From Symbiobacterium thermophilum (lineage in GTDB: Bacteria; Bacillota; Sulfobacillia; DYFQ01), in assembly GCA_020725105.1 (NCBI GenBank), contig DYFQ01000001.1:88069-152068 (forward strand): DNA of 64,000 bases, given 5' to 3'. Below are positions 1-9,277 of the stretch, piece by piece. Positions within the stretch are counted from its first letter, which is position 1. The number at the start of each line of letters is the position of its first letter. The position numbers and the translations under genes are program-made. The notes beneath the pieces are model-generated. The model saw nothing but the letters and a program-made list of their open reading frames with translations, ran no database searches and was not told where the DNA came from.

Positions 1-115
1 GTGGAGGCGCCAGAAGGCCGGCACTCCAGGGCGAAGTAGGCCTGGGGCGCGCCCGGCGCCCGGTAGGCGCCGACCGGTGACTTCTGGGTCAGGACCTCGT
101 AGGCGGCCGGGTCCA
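1..115 (-). pseudogene. Fragment of xanthine dehydrogenase/aldehyde oxidase-type molybdopterin large subunit, truncated at its upstream end and running off the window
   Basis: Reverse-complement translation LDPAAYEVLTQKSPVGAYRAPGAPQAYFALECRPSGAS; the GAYRxPGxPQAxFALE motif is typical of CoxL/XdhA. No start or N-terminal part to the right. Confidence 0.6.
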
Positions 116-230
116 GTTCGGCTACGGAAAGTACGTCTATGCCGGCGAGGTCACGACGCGGGTGCGCGAGGTCATGCCCCCGCTCATCGCGGCCAGGTTG
201 CCCCGGGCGCGGCCGGAGTACGTCGTGTGA
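80..230 (+). pseudogene. C-terminal remnant resembling the spore photoproduct lyase (SplB) family
   Basis: Frame ...GQDLVGGRVQFGYGKYVYAGEVTTRVREVMPPLIAARLPRARPEYVV-stop, bounded upstream by an in-frame TGA; resembles SPL C-termini from memory. Confidence 0.35.
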
Positions 231-429
231 CGCGGCACCCGTGCCTGACGACCCACCACCGAGCGACAGAACCTGCAAAGATCCGGGAGGATTTCGCGTA
301 GTTTTGTCGAACGCGGTGGCCAAATTGGTCAGACCGGTGGCCTGCCGCAGCAGGCCAGCGGCCAGCCGCGGTTAGTCCGCGGCCAACCAGGTCACGGGAC
401 CTTGACACGGACGGAATCCGGGGTGAGCC

Positions 430-1197
430 ATGAACATCACGGATCTGCGCGACCGGGACCGTGAGCGGCGGCGTTACGAGGAGATCATTCACAAGGTAAA
501 AGAGCTCATGCTTCAGGGCAAGCTCGGGCCGGGCGACAAGCTCTTACCCGAGCGCCAGCTGGCGGAGATTCTGGGCGTGAGCAGGGCCTCGGTGCGGGAA
601 GCCCTCACGGTGCTCCAGGCCATGGGCATTCTGGAGGTTACTCCCGGTGGAGGGACCTACGTCCGGGAGTTCAGCCTCACCGACCTCGTTCAGCCTTTTG
701 CCGTCGTTGCCATCAGAGAGTACCGGCAGGTTCAGGACTTACTTGAGGTGCGCAAAGTGCTGGAAGTGAGAGCCGCGGAGATGGCGGCCGAACGGGCCCA
801 GCCGTCGGACCTCGCCCTGATCTACGAAGACGCTCGAGCCTTCAAGGAAGATATCGAGGCCGGACGTTCCCCGGACGAGTCGGATAGCAACTTCCACGCC
901 CACATCGCGGCAGCCACCAAGAACGGTGTCCTGATCAGCGTCATGTCCATGCTGAGCACCCTCTACCGTGAGACGTACGGCCCGACCCGGCTGCGGCTGG
1001 TGACGGCCGCCGGCGCGGACTACGTGGCCGACCACTTCAAGGTGTACGAGGCGCTCAAGGATCAGGATGTGAAGGGGGCGGGGGCGGCCATGGCCGCCCA
1101 TGTCGAGCGAATCCTGTCCGCCTTCAGGCAACTCGAGCACCAGGAGGGCGAGAGGCACCGCGGTCCCCGGCGGACTGCTCAGGGGGGACAGAGGTGA
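430..1197 (+). CDS. GntR/FadR-family (FCD domain) transcriptional regulator
   Basis: N-terminal wHTH (GDKLLPERQLAEILGVSRASVREAL) and FadR-like C-terminal domain. Confidence 0.9.
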   Translation: MNITDLRDRDRERRRYEEIIHKVKELMLQGKLGPGDKLLPERQLAEILGVSRASVREALTVLQAMGILEVTPGGGTYVREFSLTDLVQPFAVVAIREYRQVQDLLEVRKVLEVRAAEMAAERAQPSDLALIYEDARAFKEDIEAGRSPDESDSNFHAHIAAATKNGVLISVMSMLSTLYRETYGPTRLRLVTAAGADYVADHFKVYEALKDQDVKGAGAAMAAHVERILSAFRQLEHQEGERHRGPRRTAQGGQR

Positions 1198-2396
1198 GAG
1201 ACGGGCCACCCCTCAGGGGTCTGAGAGTTGTGGACGCCGCCACGATGATGGCTGCGCCTTGGGCCGCGACCTACCTCGCCGACTTCGGGGCAGAGGTCAT
1301 AAAGATCGAGCACCCGAAGACCGGCGATCAGGTCAGGCGCTTTGGCGGGGTCAAGGACGGCAAGGGCTTCTTCTGGAAAACGCTCTCTCGCAACAAGAAG
1401 TGCGTCACCCTCAACCTCAGCAAGGACGAGGGTAAGGCCCTACTCCTCCGGCTGCTGAAGCACACCGACGTCTTCATCGAAAACTTCAGGCCCGGCACGC
1501 TCGAGCGCTGGGGCCTGGGCTGGGACGTCCTGCACGAGGCGAACCGCCGGCTCATCGTTCTCAGGTGCTCCGGTTTTGGCCAGTCCGGCCCCTATGCCGA
1601 GCGGGCAGGATTCGGCAGCATCGCCGAGGGCATGTGCGGTTTCGCCGCGCTGAACGGCTACCCCGACAGCCCGCCGACGCTACCGCCGATTGCCCTGGCT
1701 GACGGGGTCACCAGCGTCTTCGCCGCGCTCTGCGTCATGGTGGCCGTCTACGAGCGGGACGTGCTGGGTAGCGGCGAGGGCCAGGTCATTGACATCTCCC
1801 TGTACGAGCCGCTGATGCGGTTCATGGAAGCCTACATCGTCGAGTACGGCGTGCTGGGGACGGTGCCTGGCCGGGCCGGCAACCGGATCGCTTCCGCGGC
1901 GCCAAGAAACGTCTATCAGACCGCGGACGGCAGGTGGGTCAGCCTGTCGGCCAGCGCCCAGCCCATCGCCGAGAACGTCTTCCGGGCCATCGGCCGGCCC
2001 GAACTCATCACCGACCCGAGGTTCTGCGACAACCCGAGCCGGGTCAAGCACGTGGACGAACTGGACGCCATCATCGGTGAGTGGATGTCCCGCCATACCG
2101 CCCAGGAAGTCATGGATACCCTGCTTTCCGCCGGCGCGGTGGTCGGCCCGATCTACAGCATCGACCAGCTCTTCGCCGATCCCCAGGTGGTCCACCGCCA
2201 GTCCCTCGTGGAAGTCGACGACCCGGACTTCGGCAAGGTCACCATGCCCAACGTGGTAGCCCGCTTCTCGCGCACGCCCGGCCGGATCGCCTTCACGGGG
2301 CCGGACAAGGGCCAGCACAACAAGGAGATCTATGGGGGCCTGCTGGGACTCTCCGACGAGGAACTGGCGAGGCTCGCGGAAAGCGAGGTGACCTGA
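1194..2396 (+). CDS. Type III CoA-transferase (CaiB/BaiF family)
   Basis: LRVVDAATMMAAPWAATYLADFGAEVIKIEHP...ENFRPGTLERWGLG motifs; 4-nt overlap with the upstream gene. Confidence 0.93.
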   Translation: MRDGPPLRGLRVVDAATMMAAPWAATYLADFGAEVIKIEHPKTGDQVRRFGGVKDGKGFFWKTLSRNKKCVTLNLSKDEGKALLLRLLKHTDVFIENFRPGTLERWGLGWDVLHEANRRLIVLRCSGFGQSGPYAERAGFGSIAEGMCGFAALNGYPDSPPTLPPIALADGVTSVFAALCVMVAVYERDVLGSGEGQVIDISLYEPLMRFMEAYIVEYGVLGTVPGRAGNRIASAAPRNVYQTADGRWVSLSASAQPIAENVFRAIGRPELITDPRFCDNPSRVKHVDELDAIIGEWMSRHTAQEVMDTLLSAGAVVGPIYSIDQLFADPQVVHRQSLVEVDDPDFGKVTMPNVVARFSRTPGRIAFTGPDKGQHNKEIYGGLLGLSDEELARLAESEVT

Positions 2397-2400
2397 ACCG

Positions 2401-3024
2401 TTGAACACGCTGGCCAGCCGCAGTTTCGCCCTACGGAAGGTACACTCGCTAGCCGGCGTGGTCCCGGTCGGCCTGTTCTTCCTGGAGCACCTCGTCTCCA
2501 ACAGCTACGCCGTTTACGGCCCTGAGCGGTTCGACGCCCACGTGCGCCGGCTGCACAGCATTCCGTTCCTGTTTGCCGTGGAGCTGGTGTTCATCATCCT
2601 GCCCATCCTTTACCACGGCTTCTACGGGGCCTACGTCACCCTTTGCGGCCAGTGCAACGTGGGGCGGTACGGCTACGGCCGCAACTGGGCGTATCTGTTG
2701 CAGCGGGCGACCGGCGTCGTGACGCTGGTCTTCGTGGTCTGGCACTATTGGACCCTGAAGCTGCAGAGCCTGCTCTCCGGCAGGCTAATCGGTTTCTCGG
2801 ACCTGGCTGAGCTGTTCGCCAACACGTGGACGGCCTTGCTCTATCTGGCCGCGACGGTGTGCGCCATCTACCACTTCACCAACGGATTGTGGGGGTTCAC
2901 CGTATCGTGGGGGATTGTGTCAGGTCCCCGCGCCCAGGCGACGCTGGTCCGGGCCACCTGGGTGCTCTTTGCCGTCCTGACGGCGGTTACGGTATGGTTC
3001 GTCGCCGCTTTCGCCGGGTGGTAA
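2401..3024 (+). CDS. sdhC: Succinate dehydrogenase/fumarate reductase cytochrome b558 subunit
   Basis: Multi-TM b558-type sequence (HSLAGVVPVGLFFLEHLVSNS), TTG start, followed by sdhA and sdhB. Confidence 0.9.
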   Translation: MNTLASRSFALRKVHSLAGVVPVGLFFLEHLVSNSYAVYGPERFDAHVRRLHSIPFLFAVELVFIILPILYHGFYGAYVTLCGQCNVGRYGYGRNWAYLLQRATGVVTLVFVVWHYWTLKLQSLLSGRLIGFSDLAELFANTWTALLYLAATVCAIYHFTNGLWGFTVSWGIVSGPRAQATLVRATWVLFAVLTAVTVWFVAAFAGW

Positions 3025-3049
3025 GGTTCCGGGAGTGTGAGGGAGAGCC

Positions 3050-4798
3050 GTGAGGCGACTGGTGGTCGTAGGCGGGGGTCTGGCGGGGCTGATGGCCGCG
3101 CTCAAGGCGGCCGAGGCCGGCGTCGCCGTGGACCTCCTGGCCCTCGGGCCGTGTAAGCGCTCTCATTCCGCCGCCGCGCAGGGTGGCATCAACGCGGCCC
3201 TGGACACGCTGGGCGAGGGCGATTCGCCGGAGCGGCACTTCGACGACACCATCTATGGAGGTGACTTCCTGGCGGACCAGACCCCGGTCAGGCGGATGTG
3301 CGAGGCGGCCCCGGCCATCATCCACCTGTTCGACCGGATGGGCGTCCCCTTCAACCGCACCCCGGAAGGGCTCATCGCCTTGCGGCGGCTGGGTGGCACC
3401 AGGTTCCACCGGGTCGCCTTTGTGGGTGCCACCACCGGGCAGCAGCTTCTTTACGCCGCCGACGAACAGGTCCGCCGGTTCGAGGTGGCCGGCCTGGTGA
3501 AACGGTACGAGGGGTGGGAGTTTCTCTCGGCGATTCTTGATGGTTCCGGTCGCTGCCGCGGGGTCGTGGCCCAGGAACTGAAGAGCATGGAAATCCGGGC
3601 TTTCCCGGCGGGGGCCGTGGTCATCGCCACCGGGGGTCCGGGCCTCATCTTCGGCCGCACTACCAACTCGGAGCACAACAACGGCTTTGCCGCCGCCGCC
3701 CTCCACCGGCAGGGGGTCAAGTACGCCAACGGCGAGTTCATCCAGGTACACCCCACGGCCATCCCCGGCGCCGACAAGCACCGGCTGATCTCGGAGTCGG
3801 CGAGGGGCGAGGGCGGCCGCGTCTGGACCCTGCGGGACGGCAAGCCCTGGTACTTTCTGGAGGAATGGTACCCCGCCTACGGCAACCTGGTGCCCCGCGA
3901 CATCGCCACCCGCGCCATCTTCAAGGTCTGCGTCGAGATGGGCCTGGGCGTTGACGGCGAGAACGCCGTTTACCTGGACATGTCCCACATGGATCCGGCC
4001 GAGGTCAGGCGCCGGCTCGAGGGGATCCTCGAGATATACCAGGTGTTCACCGGCCGGGACCCCTGCCGGGTACCGATGAAGATCTTCCCGGCGGTGCACT
4101 ACTCCATGGGCGGGCTCTGGGTCGATTTCGACCAGATGACCAACGTCCCGGGTCTCTTTGCCGCCGGCGAGTGCGAGCACCAGTACCACGGGGCCAACCG
4201 GCTGGGCGGAAACGGGATGCTGTCGGCTATTTTCGGCGGGATGGTGGCCGGTGAGGCGGCGGTGCGGCTCATAAACGCCGGTGAGGCTGGTCCTGTCCCG
4301 TCGTCCCTGCTGGAGGCCGAGGCCCGCCGCGAGGAGGAGAAGGTCCAGGCGCTGATGCGGCTGGACGGCCCCGAGAACCCTTACCGCCTCCACGAGGAAC
4401 TCGGCGAGTGGATGAACGACAACGTCACGGTCGTGCGGTACAACCACCAGCTCAAGCGCACCCTCGAGAAGATCGCGGAGCTGAAGGACAGGTTTTCCAG
4501 GGTCGGCCTGCACGACACCGGCCTCTGGTCGAACCAGGCCCTGTCGTTCACCCGGCAACTGGGCGGCATGCTCGACCTGGCGGAGGTCATCACCGTCGGG
4601 GCGCTCTTGCGCGACGAGAGCCGCGGGGCCCACTACAAGCCCGAGTTCCCGGAGCGCGACGACGCCAACTGGCTGAAGACCACCATCGCGACGTACCACC
4701 CCGACGGGCCCAGGGTCACTTACGAGCCCGTGGACCTGCAGTTCATCAAGCCTCGCGTGCGCAGGTACGACACCGAGGAGGCGACGCGAGGTGGCTGA
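3050..4798 (+). CDS. sdhA: Succinate dehydrogenase/fumarate reductase flavoprotein subunit
   Basis: FAD motif (VVVGGGLAGLMAALKAAEAG), AAAQGGINAAL, GANRLGGNGML. Confidence 0.96.
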   Translation: MRRLVVVGGGLAGLMAALKAAEAGVAVDLLALGPCKRSHSAAAQGGINAALDTLGEGDSPERHFDDTIYGGDFLADQTPVRRMCEAAPAIIHLFDRMGVPFNRTPEGLIALRRLGGTRFHRVAFVGATTGQQLLYAADEQVRRFEVAGLVKRYEGWEFLSAILDGSGRCRGVVAQELKSMEIRAFPAGAVVIATGGPGLIFGRTTNSEHNNGFAAAALHRQGVKYANGEFIQVHPTAIPGADKHRLISESARGEGGRVWTLRDGKPWYFLEEWYPAYGNLVPRDIATRAIFKVCVEMGLGVDGENAVYLDMSHMDPAEVRRRLEGILEIYQVFTGRDPCRVPMKIFPAVHYSMGGLWVDFDQMTNVPGLFAAGECEHQYHGANRLGGNGMLSAIFGGMVAGEAAVRLINAGEAGPVPSSLLEAEARREEEKVQALMRLDGPENPYRLHEELGEWMNDNVTVVRYNHQLKRTLEKIAELKDRFSRVGLHDTGLWSNQALSFTRQLGGMLDLAEVITVGALLRDESRGAHYKPEFPERDDANWLKTTIATYHPDGPRVTYEPVDLQFIKPRVRRYDTEEATRGG

Positions 4799-5537
4799 GA
4801 CCGTAACCTTGCGCGTCAAACGCCGGAGCGCGCCCGACTCCCGCGCCTGCTGGGAGGAGTTCCGGGTTCGGGTCCCCCCCACTGCCAACGTGGTAGCGGC
4901 GCTCAAGGAGATCAGGAAGACACCCGTCAACGCCGCCGGCCGGCCCACCCCGCCTGTCGTCTGGGACTGCAGTTGCCTGGAGGGCGTCTGCGGCGCCTGC
5001 GCCATGCTGATCAACGGCAAGGCGCGGCTGGCCTGCACCGCGCTCCTGAAGGACCTGGCCCAGCCCGTCAGGCTGGAGCCCTTGAGCAAGTTCCCGGTGG
5101 TTCGCGACCTCATGGTGGACCGGACGGCCCTCTTCGAAGGCCTCAAGCGGGCGAAGGCCTGGATCGAACTGGACGGCACCCACGACCTGGGGCCGGGCCC
5201 GCGGGTGCAGCAGTCCTTGCAGGCATGGACCTACGAGCTGTCTCGCTGCAACAGTTGCGGGTGCTGCATGGAGGCCTGTCCCCAGGTCAACGGCCGGTCA
5301 GCCTTTATCGGGCCGGCCCCGCTGGCCCAGATCACGCGGTTCAACGCCCACCCACTTGGCGAGTCGCTCCGGGCCGAGCGGCTGGAAGCGGCCAGGGGGC
5401 CGGGTGGGGTGCACGAGTGCGGCAAGGCGCAGAACTGCGAGAAAGTCTGTCCCAAACGTCTCCCGCTGGTCTGGGCCATCGCCGAGTTGAACCGACAGGC
5501 GGTGGCCTACAGCATCAGGCAGTGGCTCAGCCGCTAG
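4791..5537 (+). CDS. sdhB: Succinate dehydrogenase/fumarate reductase iron-sulfur subunit
   Basis: 2Fe-2S motif (CSCLEGVCGACAMLING) and C-terminal CNSCGCCMEACP / CEKVCPKRLP. Confidence 0.95.
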   Translation: MAETVTLRVKRRSAPDSRACWEEFRVRVPPTANVVAALKEIRKTPVNAAGRPTPPVVWDCSCLEGVCGACAMLINGKARLACTALLKDLAQPVRLEPLSKFPVVRDLMVDRTALFEGLKRAKAWIELDGTHDLGPGPRVQQSLQAWTYELSRCNSCGCCMEACPQVNGRSAFIGPAPLAQITRFNAHPLGESLRAERLEAARGPGGVHECGKAQNCEKVCPKRLPLVWAIAELNRQAVAYSIRQWLSR

Positions 5538-5607
5538 CCCGCCAGGCGGCCCCGGGGCACGTCCTGGCCGGGCGCGGGTTGCCGGCGGTCGGAGGAGGCA
5601 GCGGTCG

Positions 5608-6480
5608 ATGCAGGTCTACCTCAACGGTGAACTGGTCGAGGCCAGCGAGGCCAGGGTCTCCGTGTTCGACCACGGTTTTCTGTACGGCGACGGCGTGTTC
5701 GAGGGTATCCGGGTCTACGACGGGCGGGTCTTTCGGCTCGACGCCCACGTGGACCGGCTGTTTGACTCGGCCAAGGCGATCGAGCTGACCATCCCCCTCA
5801 CCAGGGCCGAAATGAAGGAGGCCATCCTTGCCACGGTGAGGGCGAACGGGCTGCGCGACGCCTACGTCCGGCCGGTGGTCTCCCGTGGCCCCGGCGCCCT
5901 CGGGCTGGACCCGCAGAACTGCGCCAGGGCGACAGTGGTGATCATCGTTGACAGCATCAAAGTCTACCCCGAGGAGTTCTACCTCAAGGGCCTCAAGGTG
6001 ATCACCGCGGCGACCCGCCGCTACTCCCCCGACGTCCTCAGCGCCCGGATCAAGTCCTTGAACTACCTCAACAACATCCTGGCCAAGCTCGAGGCAAGGC
6101 GGGCGGGGGCCGCCGAGGCGGTGATGCTCGACCGCAACGGCTACGTGGCCGAGTGCACGGCGGACAACGTGTTTGTGGTGCGCGGCGATAAGGTCATCAC
6201 CCCGCCCACGCACGTCGGCGCGCTGCGCGGGGTCACCAGGGACGTGGCCATGGAGGCGGCGCGGCACCTGGGCTACGAGGTTCGGGAAGAGGTCTTCACG
6301 GTGTTCGAGATGTTCACCGCCGACGAGTGCTTCCTGACGGGCACCGCCGTGGAGGTAGCGCCGGTGGTGTGGGTCGACGGCAAGGCCGTCGGCCAGGGCG
6401 CCCCGGGGCCGGTGACCCTGGCCATCAGGCAGCGCTTCCGGGCCGTGACGGCCGCTGAAGGCACGCCCGTTTGGAGCTAG
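5608..6480 (+). CDS. ilvE: Branched-chain amino acid aminotransferase (class IV)
   Basis: YLNGELVEASEARVSVFDHGFLYGDGVFEGIRVYDG; class IV PLP fold motifs. Confidence 0.92.
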   Translation: MQVYLNGELVEASEARVSVFDHGFLYGDGVFEGIRVYDGRVFRLDAHVDRLFDSAKAIELTIPLTRAEMKEAILATVRANGLRDAYVRPVVSRGPGALGLDPQNCARATVVIIVDSIKVYPEEFYLKGLKVITAATRRYSPDVLSARIKSLNYLNNILAKLEARRAGAAEAVMLDRNGYVAECTADNVFVVRGDKVITPPTHVGALRGVTRDVAMEAARHLGYEVREEVFTVFEMFTADECFLTGTAVEVAPVVWVDGKAVGQGAPGPVTLAIRQRFRAVTAAEGTPVWS

Positions 6481-6521
6481 GGTGCAGCGGGCGTGCAGAC
6501 CCGCCGGGGAAGGAGAGCGCG

Positions 6522-7592
6522 GTGCAGGAACCGACCAGGCGCGTCTTGATGAAGGGCAACGAGGCCATCGGGGAGGCGGCGATCCGAGCGGGCTGCCGGT
6601 TCTACTTCGGCTACCCTATCACCCCCCAGAACGAGCTCCTGGAATACATGGCCAGCCACCTCCCGGCGGCCGGTGGTGTCTTCCTCCAGAGCGAAAGCGA
6701 ACTGGCGGGCATCAGCATGCTCTACGGGGCGGCGGCGGCCGGCAAACGGGCCATGGTCTCCTCGTCGAGCCCTGGCATCAGCCTGATGCAGGAGGGCATC
6801 TCCTATCTGGCCTCCGCCGAGTTGCCAGCCCTGATCGTGAACATCTCGCGAGGCGGGCCGGGCCTGGGCCGGATCGCGCCGGCCCAGTCCGACTACCTGC
6901 AGGCGACCAAGGGCGGCGGCCACGGCGACTACAACATCCTGGTGCTGGCGCCGGCCTCGGTCCAGGAAATGGCCGACCTCACGGTTCTCGCGTTCGAACT
7001 GGCGGACGCCTACCGCGTTCCCGCCATGGTGCTGGGCGACGGTATCGTGGGGCAGATGATGGAACCGGTGGCCCTTCCGCCGCCCGTGACGGAGCTTCCC
7101 CCCAAACCCTGGGCCGCCACGGGGTGTGAGGGCCGGCCACGCAACCTGATCCTCTCGGCGCCGTACACCGACGCGGAGCTCGTCGAACTGAACCGCAGGC
7201 TCCAACGCAAGTACGCCGCGATCCGGGCGCGGGAGCAGCGGGCCGAGTGCGTCCTGATGGACGACGCGGAGCTCGGCATCGTCGCCTTTGGCATCGCCGC
7301 CAGGCTGGCCCTGGCCGCCGCCGACAACCTTCGGGAGCGGGGCTACCGGGTGGGCGTCATCCGGCCCGTCACCCTCTGGCCGTTCCCCGAGACGGCCTTT
7401 CGTGCCTACCCGGCCGTCAGGGCCTACCTCACCGTCGAGATGAACGAGGGTCAGATGGTTCAGGACGTGAGGCTGGCGGTGAACGGCGCGGTTCCCGTCC
7501 ACTTCCTGGGTCAGGGGGGTGGCTACGTGCCCCCCGTAGACGCCATCGAGGAGCAAGCCCTGGCCATCCTGGAAGGGGGCCTGGCCCGGTGA
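6522..7592 (+). CDS. 2-oxoacid:ferredoxin oxidoreductase alpha subunit (VorB/KorA-like)
   Basis: LMKGNEAIGEAAIRAGCRFYFGYPITPQNELLEYMA; GTG start at 6522 is in frame and follows a purine-rich RBS. Confidence 0.92.
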   Translation: MQEPTRRVLMKGNEAIGEAAIRAGCRFYFGYPITPQNELLEYMASHLPAAGGVFLQSESELAGISMLYGAAAAGKRAMVSSSSPGISLMQEGISYLASAELPALIVNISRGGPGLGRIAPAQSDYLQATKGGGHGDYNILVLAPASVQEMADLTVLAFELADAYRVPAMVLGDGIVGQMMEPVALPPPVTELPPKPWAATGCEGRPRNLILSAPYTDAELVELNRRLQRKYAAIRAREQRAECVLMDDAELGIVAFGIAARLALAAADNLRERGYRVGVIRPVTLWPFPETAFRAYPAVRAYLTVEMNEGQMVQDVRLAVNGAVPVHFLGQGGGYVPPVDAIEEQALAILEGGLAR

Positions 7593-8338
7593 GGGAGCTG
7601 TTCGGCAGGCCGGCCTGCCTTACCGACGAGCCCTTCCTGTACTGCCCCGGCTGCAGCCACGGCATCGCCCACCGCCTGGTGGCCGAGGCCATCGACCGGC
7701 TGGGCATCCGCGGTCGGACCGTCTGTGTGTCCAGCATAGGCTGCTCGGTGCGGTGCTGGCGCAATTTCGACCTGGACGTGGTCCAGGGCGCGCACGGCCG
7801 CGGGCTGGCGGTGGCGACGGGGCTGAAACGGGCCCAGCCGGACAAGGTCATCTTCACCTATCAGGGTGACGGCGACCTGGCTGCCATCGGCATGGGCGAG
7901 ACCATCCACGCCGCCGCAAGGGGCGAGGCCATCACCGTCATCTTCATCAACAACGCCGTCTTCGGGGCAACCGGGGGCCAGCTGGCTCCGACCACCCTTG
8001 TGGGCCAGGTGACCTCGACTTATCCCGGCGGCCGGGACCCGAGCTGGGTGGGCTGGCCCATCCGCGTCGCGGAACTGCTGGCACAGCTGCCCGCCACGGC
8101 GTACATCGCCCGGGAAGCCCTGACCACCCCGCAGCGGGTGCTCAGGGCCAGGCGCGCGGTCCAGCTGGCGTTCGAGGTTCAGATCAAAGGGCAAGGGTTT
8201 GCCCTGGTGGAACTCCTGGCGGCCTGTCCGCCCAACCTCAAGCTCGACCCCGTCCAGGCCCTCAACTGGGTAGAGACCAAAATGATCCCTCACTACCCGC
8301 TGGGCCAGCTGAAACCGGCCAAGGGAGCGGCGAGATGA
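7589..8338 (+). CDS. 2-oxoacid:ferredoxin oxidoreductase beta (TPP-binding) subunit
   Basis: YCPGCSHGIAHRLVAEAID...TYQGDGDLAAIGMGETIHAAARGE; GTG start chosen at 7589. Confidence 0.92.
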   Translation: MRELFGRPACLTDEPFLYCPGCSHGIAHRLVAEAIDRLGIRGRTVCVSSIGCSVRCWRNFDLDVVQGAHGRGLAVATGLKRAQPDKVIFTYQGDGDLAAIGMGETIHAAARGEAITVIFINNAVFGATGGQLAPTTLVGQVTSTYPGGRDPSWVGWPIRVAELLAQLPATAYIAREALTTPQRVLRARRAVQLAFEVQIKGQGFALVELLAACPPNLKLDPVQALNWVETKMIPHYPLGQLKPAKGAAR

Positions 8339-8913
8339 AACGCGAGTACACTTTCGCCGGCTTCGGCGGGCAGGGCATCCTGTTCATGGGCCAGGTCCTG
8401 GCCCACGCTGCCATGTTCGCCGGCTTCGAGACCTCGTGGATGCCCTCCTACGGGCCCGAAATGCGGGGGGGCACCGCCAACTGCTCGGTGGTCATCTCCG
8501 ACCGCAAGGTCAGGTCGCCCCTGGTCTACCGGCCCGACCTCGCCGTCGTGTTCAACAACCCGTCCCTGCAGAAGTTCGGGCCGCGGGTGAAGCCCGGCGG
8601 CACCGTCCTGATGGTCGCCGACCTGATCGACGGCGGGCCCGACCGGGACGACGTGGCGGTTTATCCCGTCCCGGCCAGGGGGATCGCCGAGCGGTTGGGG
8701 CACCCGGCCGCCGTGAACATGGTGATGGCCGGGGCGCTCTTGGCCGTCGATCCCACCGTTACCCCGGAGCAATTCGAGGCGGCTCTCCGCACGGTGACCC
8801 CTGCCCACCGGCTGGCCACGCTCGGCGCGAACCTGCAGGCGATCAGAGAGGGGATGGGCTTCGTGACGGCCCGCCGCCAGGACAGACCCGCCACCGGTGG
8901 AGGTGGTGAGTGA
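8335..8913 (+). CDS. 2-oxoacid:ferredoxin oxidoreductase gamma subunit
   Basis: FAGFGGQGILFMGQVLAHAAMFAGFETSWMPSYGPEMRGGTANC. Confidence 0.93.
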   Translation: MKREYTFAGFGGQGILFMGQVLAHAAMFAGFETSWMPSYGPEMRGGTANCSVVISDRKVRSPLVYRPDLAVVFNNPSLQKFGPRVKPGGTVLMVADLIDGGPDRDDVAVYPVPARGIAERLGHPAAVNMVMAGALLAVDPTVTPEQFEAALRTVTPAHRLATLGANLQAIREGMGFVTARRQDRPATGGGGE

Positions 8914-9116
8914 TGGCGACCCTCACCGTGGCCGCCACCTACTGCAAAGGCTGCGGCCTGTGTGTCCACTTCTGCCCGCGACAGGTGCTGGCCCTGGGTG
9001 ACAAGTTCAACGCGGCAGGGTACCGAGTGGTCGGGATCATCGCCCCCGAGAACTGCAACGGCTGCACCTTCTGCGCGATCATGTGCCCTGACCTGGCAAT
9101 CAAGGTCTACCGTTGA
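8910..9116 (+). CDS. 4Fe-4S ferredoxin-type delta subunit of the 2-oxoacid:ferredoxin oxidoreductase
   Basis: YCKGCGLCVHFCPRQVL and NCNGCTFCAIMCPDLAI, two 4Fe-4S motifs. Confidence 0.92.
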   Translation: MMATLTVAATYCKGCGLCVHFCPRQVLALGDKFNAAGYRVVGIIAPENCNGCTFCAIMCPDLAIKVYR

Positions 9117-9277
9117 CGACCAGACAAGGGGGGATGCCATGGCCCCAGGCCGGGCCAGTGGCGGGTCTGAGCCCGACGAGCGTTCACCTTTCCGTCAGGC
9201 AGGAGAGCTTCACGGTTCCCGACCTGATACCCGCGTTCAACGACAAGGCCGCAAACCGGCGGAAAGGAGTCGGGTGG

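Noticed and set aside
2987-5179. 730-aa minus-strand ORF opposite sdhA/sdhB
   Set aside because: Antisense GC artefact, no recognisable domain.
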